5,251 nt of DNA from Solirubrobacterales bacterium (GTDB lineage: Bacteria > Actinomycetota > Thermoleophilia > Solirubrobacterales > Solirubrobacteraceae): contig JAFAZB010000445.1 in the NCBI GenBank assembly GCA_019240015.1, positions 1 to 5,251 on the forward strand. Reading direction: 5' to 3'. The notes beneath the pieces were generated by a model that saw only the letters and a list, made by a program, of their open reading frames with translations, ran no database searches and was not told the DNA's origin. This document shows positions 1 through 4,561 of the stretch, piece after piece. A program made the translations under genes and the position numbers. The first letter of the stretch is position 1, and each line of letters begins with the position of its first letter.

Positions 1-165
1 GAGCGCCACCACGCGATGCCCGCGGCGGGCCAGCTCGAGTGACACCCGGCCCGTGCCCGCCCCGATCTCCAGCACGGGATCCCCGTGCCGCCTTGCCAGC
101 TCCCGCCACAGCTCCAGATCCTCGTGGTAGCTGCCGCACTCGAGGTCGTGCCAGACCACGCTCAC
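1..165 (-). CDS. Class I SAM-dependent methyltransferase, N-terminal part (runs off left edge)
   Basis: The 55 codons present encode the start of a Rossmann-fold methyltransferase. Residues 31-39 read VLEIGAGTG, the glycine-rich SAM-binding motif I, followed by a helix and a second strand ending RVVAL, where the acidic motif II residue should come just past the edge. The preceding WHDLECGSYHEDLELW stretch is a usual lead-in for small-molecule methyltransferases of this type. The start is GTG at 165: it overlaps the murT stop as GTGA and has GGGAG six bases upstream, the clearest ribosome site among the internal junctions of this operon. The substrate cannot be told from this fragment. It is the fourth gene of the leftward operon and occupies the place where gatD often follows murT. 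The fold is fairly certain; the specific reaction is unknown. Confidence 0.85.
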   Translation of the reverse strand, partial: MSVVWHDLECGSYHEDLELWRELARRHGDPVLEIGAGTGRVSLELARRGHRVVAL

Positions 166-1556
166 CGGGCGCTCCCAACTTCCGTGACCCAGAACTGCGC
201 CACCGCTCCACGCGTCGCGAGCTCGTCCCGCAGCTCGAGCAGCGCGGTATAGGTGGGGAGCGCGAACAGGCGCCCGTTGGCAGCACCCAACGCCTGGTCG
301 AGCGCTTCCGGCAGCTGCCTGACGACGTGCAGGCGATCACCGTCGACGCCCGCGTACTTGAGGCGCAGCGCGAGCTCCGCGGCGCGCGACCCAGCGCAGG
401 TCACTCGGCGTGCCCGGCCCGCCAGGATCTCGAAATCGGCGTCCCAGATCCAGGAGACGTCGCGGCCGTCGGCAGTCCGGTCGTTGAGGATCGCCAGCAG
501 GTCGAGCTCGTCCCGCTCCAGCGCGAGCGTGCGCAGCACCTCGTTCGCGCCGGCGGGATTCTTGATCAGCAGGATCGATAGCTCGACCCCCGACAGGTTG
601 ATCGTTTCCGCGCGGCCGAACGCCGCCGGCACCCGTTCGAGCCCGGACGCCACCGCCTGCACCGAGCAGCCCAGCGCCATGCACAACGAGGCGGCGCCGA
701 GCGCGTTGTAGACGTTGTAGAGCCCCGGCAGCGGGAGCGAGATCGGACTGCGTCCCGCGGGGGTGCGCAGCTCGAAGCTCGCCCCTCTCGTTCCATGCAG
801 CTCGATCCGCTCGGCAGCGACGGTCGGTTCCGGTCGCCTCTGACCGCACGAGCGGCAGTGGTAGCGGCCCAGATGACCCAGGTAGATGGCCTCGTAGGAG
901 TAGGCCGCGCCGCAGCGGCGGCAGTGCTTGGAATCGGAGGCGTGCTGCATCTCCGCCATCGCAACCGACGGATCCTCGATCCCGAAGTAGGTGACCTCAC
1001 GCCGGGCGCGGCCCAGGTCCGCGATCAACGGATCGTCGGCGTTCAGCACCAGCCCCGCGGCGGCACCGAGCGACCCGACGGTCGCCGCCCAGCGGTCGGC
1101 GATCGTCTCGAGCTCGCCGTAGCGATCGAGCTGGTCACGGAACAGGTTGCCGAGCAGCAGAGCACGCGGATCGAGCTGGGGCACGACCCTCTCGAGCCAG
1201 AACTCATCGAGCTCGAACAGTCCCAGCTCGCCGTCGATCGCCTCGCCGCCATGCGCCGCGGCCAGCAGGCTCGACGCCACTCCTCCCGCCATGTTGGCTC
1301 CTGCCCGGTTGTGCACCAGCGACACGCCCGCATGCTCGAGCACCGATGCCGTCATCGCGGCCGTGGTGGTCTTGCCATTGGTCGCCGAGATCACCGCGCT
1401 GCCGCGGCGCAGCCGCGCCGCCAGCCGCGCGATCGCGTTTGGCTCGAGTTGGAGCAGCAGCTTCCCGGGGAGGCTCGTGCCGCCGCCCCGGCCGGCGCGC
1501 CGCGCTAGCTCCCCGACTGCTCGAGCGGCCAGGATCTTGGTCCCCAGCAGACTCAC
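162..1556 (-). CDS. murT: Lipid II isoglutaminyl synthase, MurT subunit
   Basis: MurT is the ligase-like subunit of the MurT/GatD complex, which uses ATP and glutamine-derived ammonia to amidate the alpha-carboxylate of D-Glu in the lipid II stem peptide at the inner face of the membrane. The 464 residues fit the family length. Visible marks, in order: an N-terminal lead ending GRGGGTSLPGK (22-32); the Mur ligase ATP-binding loop SATNGKTTT (57-65); a four-cysteine zinc ribbon inserted in the middle domain (C212, C215, C234, C237); the Mur central-domain NVYNALGA (281-288); and the C-terminal DUF1727 domain with NPAGANEVLRTL (333-344), NDRTADGRDVSWIWD (358-372) and PTYTALLELR (434-443). The DGRD segment lies where S. 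aureus MurT has its catalytic aspartate, so D363 or D366 is the candidate; this is inferred from motif position. The GTG start at 1556 overlaps the kinase stop as GTGA with no strong Shine-Dalgarno, which suggests coupled translation. No key motif is missing. GatD is not directly downstream. Confidence 0.96.
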   Translation of the reverse strand: MSLLGTKILAARAVGELARRAGRGGGTSLPGKLLLQLEPNAIARLAARLRRGSAVISATNGKTTTAAMTASVLEHAGVSLVHNRAGANMAGGVASSLLAAAHGGEAIDGELGLFELDEFWLERVVPQLDPRALLLGNLFRDQLDRYGELETIADRWAATVGSLGAAAGLVLNADDPLIADLGRARREVTYFGIEDPSVAMAEMQHASDSKHCRRCGAAYSYEAIYLGHLGRYHCRSCGQRRPEPTVAAERIELHGTRGASFELRTPAGRSPISLPLPGLYNVYNALGAASLCMALGCSVQAVASGLERVPAAFGRAETINLSGVELSILLIKNPAGANEVLRTLALERDELDLLAILNDRTADGRDVSWIWDADFEILAGRARRVTCAGSRAAELALRLKYAGVDGDRLHVVRQLPEALDQALGAANGRLFALPTYTALLELRDELATRGAVAQFWVTEVGSAR

Positions 1557-2425
1557 CTCGGCACCAGCACGCGCACGGCTGCCGGCAGCGCGCGGATCGT
1601 GACCGGCAACTCGGTCACAGGGTCGCCATCGGCGTATAGCGTGAACGGCCGGTCGGCCTGGATCTCCACCTCGGCGGTCCGGGCGACATGCACGTTTGGC
1701 TGGCGAACATGCTCGCCCTTGAACACCGTCGGCAGCAGACGCAGGAAGCGAAGCTTGCTCACGTGAGAAATGATCACAACGTCCACCATCCCGTCCTGCA
1801 GCGAAGCATCGGGGGCCAGCAGCATCCCGCCCCCGTACGTCCTCGAGTTGGCCGCCGCGACGCTGTAGCCGGTGACCGTGCGCGTCTCACCGTCGCCCAG
1901 CGTGACCGTGAACGTGGCGGGCTTCCAGCCCGCAAGCGCCCGCAGCGCGCTGTAGACATAGACGCGATCACCTCTCACCAAGCGAGTCTCGTTGGCGATC
2001 CGGTTGCACACGGAGTCAAAGCCGCAGCTGGCGATGCCGGTGAACGTCTGCGCGCCGGCCTGGCCGAGATCGAGCGAGCGAACCACCCCGCTCGCCAGCG
2101 TCGCGCAAGCCGCGCGCGGCTGGAGCGGGATTCCGAGCATGCGGGCAAAGTCGTTGCCGCGGCCACCCGGCAGCACCCCCATCACTCCCTGCGTGTGCTT
2201 GAGCGCCCCCGCGACCGCGCCGACGAGGCCGTCACCCCCGAACGCGACCGCGGTCTCGCCGCGCGCCGCGGCGAGCCTCGCGAGCTCACGCGCATGCGCC
2301 AGGTCACGGGTCGGCTCGACGTGATGCTCGATGTCGAGGCCACGCAGCGCGTCCTGCACCGCCTCGAGCGCACGGCCGGCGCGCCCCCCGCCCGCGGCGG
2401 GATTGACAATCAAGGAGACCGTCAC
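1553..2425 (-). CDS. Diacylglycerol kinase / YegS-BmrU family lipid kinase
   Basis: This 290-residue protein has the layout of bacterial soluble lipid kinases, which phosphorylate diacylglycerol or related lipids with ATP at the membrane surface. The DAGK catalytic domain begins with LIVNPAAGGG (5-14), has the nucleotide-binding GGDG (63-66), then LPGGRGNDFARMLGIP (85-100). The C-terminal all-beta half carries APDASLQDGMVDVV (204-217) and YADGDP (264-269), equivalent to the usual ADGE loop. Two loops differ from the textbook forms: GGDGLVGAV in place of GGDGT(L/V)NEV, and GGRGND in place of GTGND. The GND core is intact, so the protein is probably active, but its substrate may be unusual. Family members include diacylglycerol, sphingosine-like and phosphatidylglycerol kinases, and the sequence does not decide between them. 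The GTG start at 2425 overlaps the phosphatase stop as GTGA, without a clear Shine-Dalgarno. Confidence 0.93.
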   Translation of the reverse strand: MTVSLIVNPAAGGGRAGRALEAVQDALRGLDIEHHVEPTRDLAHARELARLAAARGETAVAFGGDGLVGAVAGALKHTQGVMGVLPGGRGNDFARMLGIPLQPRAACATLASGVVRSLDLGQAGAQTFTGIASCGFDSVCNRIANETRLVRGDRVYVYSALRALAGWKPATFTVTLGDGETRTVTGYSVAAANSRTYGGGMLLAPDASLQDGMVDVVIISHVSKLRFLRLLPTVFKGEHVRQPNVHVARTAEVEIQADRPFTLYADGDPVTELPVTIRALPAAVRVLVPR

Positions 2426-3222
2426 CTAGCCACCAGCAGGTCATGGAGGTTCTCGGCGATCGCGACCGGCGCGGGTTCACGAGCCGCCTCCGCCTGCTCC
2501 CTGTCGGTCATCCCGGTCAGCACAATCGCTCCGTCGAGGCCGGCGGCGGCTGCCCCCGCGAGATCCGAATCGAGCCGGTCGCCGACGACCAGCGCCCGTC
2601 CCGGGCCCAACCGGTCAAGCGCGGTATCGAACAGCTGTGGAGCGGGCTTTCCGACGCTACGCGCGACGGCTTCGGTGGCGTATTCGAGCGCCGCCAGGAT
2701 CGCGCCGGTGGCGGGTGAGACCCCGTCTTCGGTGGGAAACGTGCGGTCCCGGCCGGCTGCCAGCATCTCCGCGCCGGACAGCACCGCCCGAGTCGCGGTT
2801 CGAAGCTCGGAGAAGCGCAGTTCGTCGTGGGCCGCGACCACGACCAGCTCGGCCCGGGAGGCTCGTTCGGTCCCGTTCACGACCCGGGCTCCAGCGTCCA
2901 CGACGTGCCGAAAGATCGCGGGGGAGCCGATCACGAACGCCGCAGCGCCGGGCGCTCGCTGGGCCAGCACATGCTGGATCGCGCCGCCGACCGTGACCAC
3001 TTCCTCGAGCGAGGCTTTCATCCCGAGCGACCACAGCTTTCGCACGTACTCCTCGGGCGAGGACCTCGCGTCGTTGGTCAGGAACGCGACCCGTTTACCC
3101 GTTGCCCGCAGCTCCGCCAGCGCCTCCGGCGCCCGTGGGGTGCACTGCTCCCCGACCCAGACACAGCCATCGAGATCGAGCAGCACGAGGTCATAGTTGG
3201 CGAGCAGGGGGGAGAGGGGCAT
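2422..3222 (-). CDS. HAD-IIA family phosphatase (NagD / glycerol-3-phosphate phosphatase-like)
   Basis: A 266-residue haloacid dehalogenase superfamily hydrolase that removes phosphate from a small metabolite through an aspartyl-phosphate intermediate. All four HAD motifs are present: DLDG with nucleophile D16 and acid/base D18; LTND (48-51); the lysine K192 in GKPAP (191-195); and GDRLDSD (214-220) with the magnesium-binding acids. The C2-type cap between motifs II and III (about 80-185) and the total length match subfamily IIA, which includes NagD, phosphoglycolate phosphatases and the mycobacterial glycerol-3-phosphate phosphatase Rv1692. The ATG start at 3222 is preceded by AAGGCAAGG, a reasonable ribosome site. 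This is the first gene of the leftward operon, facing the sigma factor gene across a shared promoter region. With a lipid kinase next in line, glycerol phosphate or a related lipid precursor is an attractive but unproven substrate. Confidence 0.93.
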   Translation of the reverse strand: MPLSPLLANYDLVLLDLDGCVWVGEQCTPRAPEALAELRATGKRVAFLTNDARSSPEEYVRKLWSLGMKASLEEVVTVGGAIQHVLAQRAPGAAAFVIGSPAIFRHVVDAGARVVNGTERASRAELVVVAAHDELRFSELRTATRAVLSGAEMLAAGRDRTFPTEDGVSPATGAILAALEYATEAVARSVGKPAPQLFDTALDRLGPGRALVVGDRLDSDLAGAAAAGLDGAIVLTGMTDREQAEAAREPAPVAIAENLHDLLVAR

Positions 3223-3242
3223 GCCTTGCCTTCGCGGGCGGG

Positions 3243-3248
3243 ATTATC
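3243..3248 (-). promoter_or_regulatory. Possible -10 element for the leftward operon
   Basis: Read on the minus strand this hexamer is GATAAT, five of six matches to the vegetative -10 consensus TATAAT, in otherwise GC-rich DNA. It would place the transcript start only about 14 bases before the phosphatase ATG at 3222. No good -35 hexamer lies 16-18 bases upstream. That position falls on the inverted repeat 3257-3275, so activator-dependent or repressed transcription is possible. The longer string CGCGATAA also partly resembles the GCCGATAA -10 of FliA/WhiG sigma factors (six of eight). Confidence 0.4.
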
Positions 3249-3256
3249 GCGACACC

Positions 3257-3275
3257 GTCAGTAGCTCCTACTGAC
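3257..3275. repeat. Perfect inverted repeat in the divergent intergenic region, candidate operator
   Basis: GTCAGTAG (3257-3264) and CTACTGAC (3268-3275) are exact reverse complements around a three-base centre CTC. The 19-base element sits between the divergently read phosphatase operon and sigma factor gene. It covers the place where a -35 box for the GATAAT element (3243-3248) should be. A homodimeric regulator could bind here and affect both directions. No known consensus was recognised, and no gene for a cognate regulator other than the sigma factor is visible in the window. Confidence 0.45.
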
Positions 3276-3351
3276 TGAAGCACAGCAATCCTTGCGGACC
3301 GAGCCCGCGTGGCTTGCGCCGATACGTGTCTCAGGCTCGCTCAGTTTCCTA

Positions 3352-3365
3352 AAAGGAGCATCGTG
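3352..3365 (+). promoter_or_regulatory. Ribosome binding site that sets the sigma factor start
   Basis: AAAGGAG at 3352-3358 is followed by CATC and then GTG at 3363. It supports GTG 3363 over the longer in-frame GTG at 3309, which has only GC-rich sequence without a purine-rich site before it and would add 18 residues not needed for any sigma region. The four-base spacer is short but workable. An eight-base GCCGATAC at 3318-3325, seven of eight matches to the FliA/WhiG -10, lies inside that disputed extension. It lacks a TAAA-like -35 at the right distance. Confidence 0.75.
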
Positions 3366-4172
3366 CCGCCGAGCATTCCACGCCGACGTACCTCTCCGGA
3401 GTCGGTCCTGCGACTCTGGCACCGATACAAGAAGACTGGCGATCCGCGGGTGCGCGACCGGTTGGTGTTCGCGCTCGCCCCCCTCGTCAGGTACATCGTT
3501 TACCGCAAGATCCGCGAGATCCCGGCCCACCGCGACGTGGAGGATTTTCTCTCCTCGGGCCTAGAGGCGTTGATCGGCTCGATCGAGCGCTACGACCCCG
3601 CGAAGGGGGCCATGCTCGAGCAATTCGCCTGGATGCGGATCCACGGAGCGATGATCGACGAGCTGCGCCGCTACGACTGGGCGCCACGCTCGCTGCGTCG
3701 CTCAGAGCGCGAGCTGCACAGCGCCCGCGAGCGCTTCGTCGCCCTGCACGGCCGCGTACCAACCAGGCTGGAGCTGAGCGCGGCGCTCGGCCGCAGCGAG
3801 CGCGAGCTCGCGGCGCTGCTGGCGGACCTGGGCCGCTCCGAGGTGACCTCGCTCAACACGCTCGTGCTGACCGACGAGGACCCTCCGACCGAGCGGATCG
3901 ACACGGTCCTCAGCGCCGATCGTGACCTCGATCCCGAGTACGCCGCGGTGCGCCGCCACGCTCTCACCCGCTTCCGCGCCGCCTTTCAGGAGCTCCCCGC
4001 CCGCGAACGCCGGGTCGCCGTCCTGCTCCACGTCAACAACCTCACGCTCCGCCAGACCGGCGAGCTGCTCGGCGTCTCCGAGAGCCGCATCTGCCAGATC
4101 CACGGACAGCTCCGGCAAGGCCTGCGCCGCCGTCTGGAAGACGAGGAAGAGCTGTTCCTCGAAGTCGCGTAG
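3363..4172 (+). CDS. RNA polymerase sigma factor, FliA/WhiG (sigma-28) family
   Basis: This 269-residue protein is a group 3 sigma-70 family factor that directs RNA polymerase to a special promoter class. Region 2 (about 14-107) starts LWHRYKKTGDPRVRD, continues through DVEDFLSSGLEALIGSIERYDP (58-79), and ends in the family signature MRIHGAMIDELRRYDWAPRSLR (91-112). Region 3 (about 113-160) has the GRVPTRLELSAALG helix pair. Region 4 (about 200-257) ends in a helix-turn-helix, LTLRQTGELLGVSESRICQIH (227-247), typical of FliA/WhiG. In other bacteria these factors control flagellar genes (FliA) or sporulation (WhiG), and they read promoters of the form TAAA-N15-GCCGATAA. No flagellar or sporulation gene is visible here. 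The C-terminus is acidic (EDEEE). A near-perfect promoter of the predicted class lies just downstream (4296-4322). No anti-sigma gene is seen in the window. The family is certain; whether it acts like FliA, WhiG or neither is open. Confidence 0.95.
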   Translation: MPPSIPRRRTSPESVLRLWHRYKKTGDPRVRDRLVFALAPLVRYIVYRKIREIPAHRDVEDFLSSGLEALIGSIERYDPAKGAMLEQFAWMRIHGAMIDELRRYDWAPRSLRRSERELHSARERFVALHGRVPTRLELSAALGRSERELAALLADLGRSEVTSLNTLVLTDEDPPTERIDTVLSADRDLDPEYAAVRRHALTRFRAAFQELPARERRVAVLLHVNNLTLRQTGELLGVSESRICQIHGQLRQGLRRRLEDEEELFLEVA

Positions 4173-4206
4173 GGGAGGGTTCAAGCACCTAAAGCGCCCG
4201 CAAACA

Positions 4207-4225
4207 GACGCTTTTATGGAGCGTC
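4207..4225 (+). terminator. Possible terminator hairpin after the sigma factor gene
   Basis: GACGCT (4207-4212) pairs with AGCGTC (4220-4225) around a seven-base loop, 34 bases after the sigma stop codon, followed by AATCTTTAAG. The right side is only partly T-rich. An alternative hairpin, AAAGCG (4191-4196) with CGCTTT (4209-4214), ends directly in T residues and excludes the first. Either could end sigma transcription, but both stems are short (six pairs). Confidence 0.4.
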
Positions 4226-4274
4226 AATCTTTAAGCTGCGCTTGTTGAAATAGCCCCGGCAGCGTGCGAGCATG

Positions 4275-4317
4275 GGCATGCGGACCACCCAGACTTAAGT
4301 CTAGGTGCCCGCATGCC
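4275..4317. repeat. Long imperfect inverted repeat / hairpin overlapping the promoter
   Basis: Outer arms GGCATGCGG (4275-4283) and CCGCATGCC (4309-4317) are perfect reverse complements. Inside them CACC (4286-4289) pairs with GGTG (4304-4307), and the centre is the perfect 12-base palindrome AGACTTAAGTCT (4291-4302). As RNA this gives about 17 pairs with a TTAA loop, a 2/1-base internal loop and one C/A mismatch. The arms also contain two GCATGC palindromes 35 bases apart, flanking the central one. As DNA it looks like a multi-site operator; as RNA, a stable stem at the end of the sigma transcript. There is no T-run, so it is not a standard intrinsic terminator. Confidence 0.7.
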
Positions 4318-4322
4318 GATAA
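4296..4322 (+). promoter_or_regulatory. Sigma-28/WhiG-type promoter for the downstream membrane protein gene
   Basis: TAAG at 4296-4299, a spacer of exactly 15 bases, then GCCGATAA at 4315-4322. The published consensus for FliA and WhiG promoters is TAAA-N15-GCCGATAA, so the -10 matches eight of eight and the -35 three of four with ideal spacing. Transcription would begin around 4328-4332, giving a leader of about 200 bases before ATG 4531. The -35 lies in the central palindrome, and the first three bases of the -10 are the end of the outer repeat arm, so a protein bound to the repeat would block or reshape this promoter. The nearest gene for a factor of the right class ends 124 bases upstream. 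Confidence 0.6.
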
Positions 4323-4347
4323 ACCCTAAAAAGTCACGTCCCCCAAG

Positions 4348-4379
4348 AAGGAGGCTCCGTGCATTACAGGGCAACTTGA
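4348..4379 (+). promoter_or_regulatory. Strong Shine-Dalgarno with a six-codon reading frame, possible leader peptide
   Basis: AAGGAGG (4348-4354), one of the best ribosome sites in the window, is followed after CTCC by GTG at 4359, but the frame closes after six codons (MHYRAT, TGA at 4377-4379). The four-base spacer is the same length as that of the sigma gene. It lies about 20-30 bases inside the predicted transcript. It could be a regulatory leader peptide or a ribosome standby site, or the purine run may have another role. The CCTCC at 4415-4419 could pair with this GGAGG. Confidence 0.3.
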
Positions 4380-4386
4380 TTCGGCG

Positions 4387-4420
4387 CGGAGGGGTTCGTT
4401 TTTCTAGGGCGGCCCCTCCG
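4387..4420 (+). promoter_or_regulatory. GC-rich hairpin in the predicted mRNA leader
   Basis: CGGAGGGG (4387-4394) and CCCCTCCG (4413-4420) form a perfect eight-pair stem around an 18-base loop that contains a run of five T. The right arm can instead pair with the Shine-Dalgarno at 4350-4354, so two exclusive folds are possible. No known riboswitch class was recognised. Confidence 0.4.
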
Positions 4421-4469
4421 TATCTTTCCTTCCTACGTGTGATCGGCCACCTTGCGCTGATCTTTAGAG

Positions 4470-4489
4470 CGTCCAGACAAGCCTGGACG
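4470..4489 (+). promoter_or_regulatory. Second leader hairpin, about 40 bases before the membrane protein start
   Basis: CGTCCAG (4470-4476) and CTGGACG (4483-4489) form a perfect seven-pair stem with loop ACAAGC; a G-T pair could extend it by one. It is not followed by a T-run, so it is not a plain terminator. It may be an mRNA structure affecting stability or translation, or chance. Confidence 0.35.
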
Positions 4490-4523
4490 TGCGTTGAGGA
4501 TTTCCCCGCGTGCGCCGATGAAC

Positions 4524-4561
4524 CGGGTGCATGGAGTTGCAGGCGACAGCGGGTGCACGGA
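4524..4561. repeat. Short direct repeat spanning the membrane protein start
   Basis: CGGGTGCATGGA (4524-4535) and CGGGTGCACGGA (4550-4561) match at 11 of 12 bases, 26 bases apart. The first copy contains the ATG at 4531. The meaning is unclear; it may be a binding site pair or chance in GC-rich DNA. Confidence 0.25.

Larger units (their letters stand above)
4173..4530. other. 358-base non-coding region between sigma factor and membrane protein genes
   Basis: This stretch is visibly richer in A and T than the flanking genes and no convincing protein gene covers it. From left to right it holds: two overlapping terminator-like hairpins (4191-4214 and 4207-4225), a long imperfect inverted repeat (4275-4317), a sigma-28-type promoter (4296-4322), a strong Shine-Dalgarno with a six-codon reading frame (4348-4379), and two more hairpins (4387-4420 and 4470-4489). 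If the promoter is used, about 200 bases form the mRNA leader of the membrane protein gene starting at 4531. Confidence 0.7.

Noticed and set aside
1688..3196. A 502-codon reading frame on the plus strand.
   Set aside because: It lies fully antisense to the lipid kinase and phosphatase genes, both of which carry intact family motifs. Long antisense frames are common in GC-rich DNA, and its product is low-complexity Arg/Ala/Ser.
3309..3362. An 18-codon upstream extension of the sigma factor from GTG 3309.
   Set aside because: No ribosome site precedes it, whereas AAAGGAG precedes GTG 3363, and the added residues are not part of any sigma region.
4362..4386. ACAGGGCAA resembles the first conserved block of the GEMM c-di-GMP riboswitch.
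   Set aside because: The second essential block (GACGCAAAGCC-like) and the matching helices are not found downstream, so the likeness is probably chance.
4387..4420. GGGGTTCG followed by a GC-rich arm recalls a tRNA T-arm and acceptor end.
   Set aside because: The T-stem does not pair, the conserved A58 is absent, and there is no D-arm or anticodon arm upstream.
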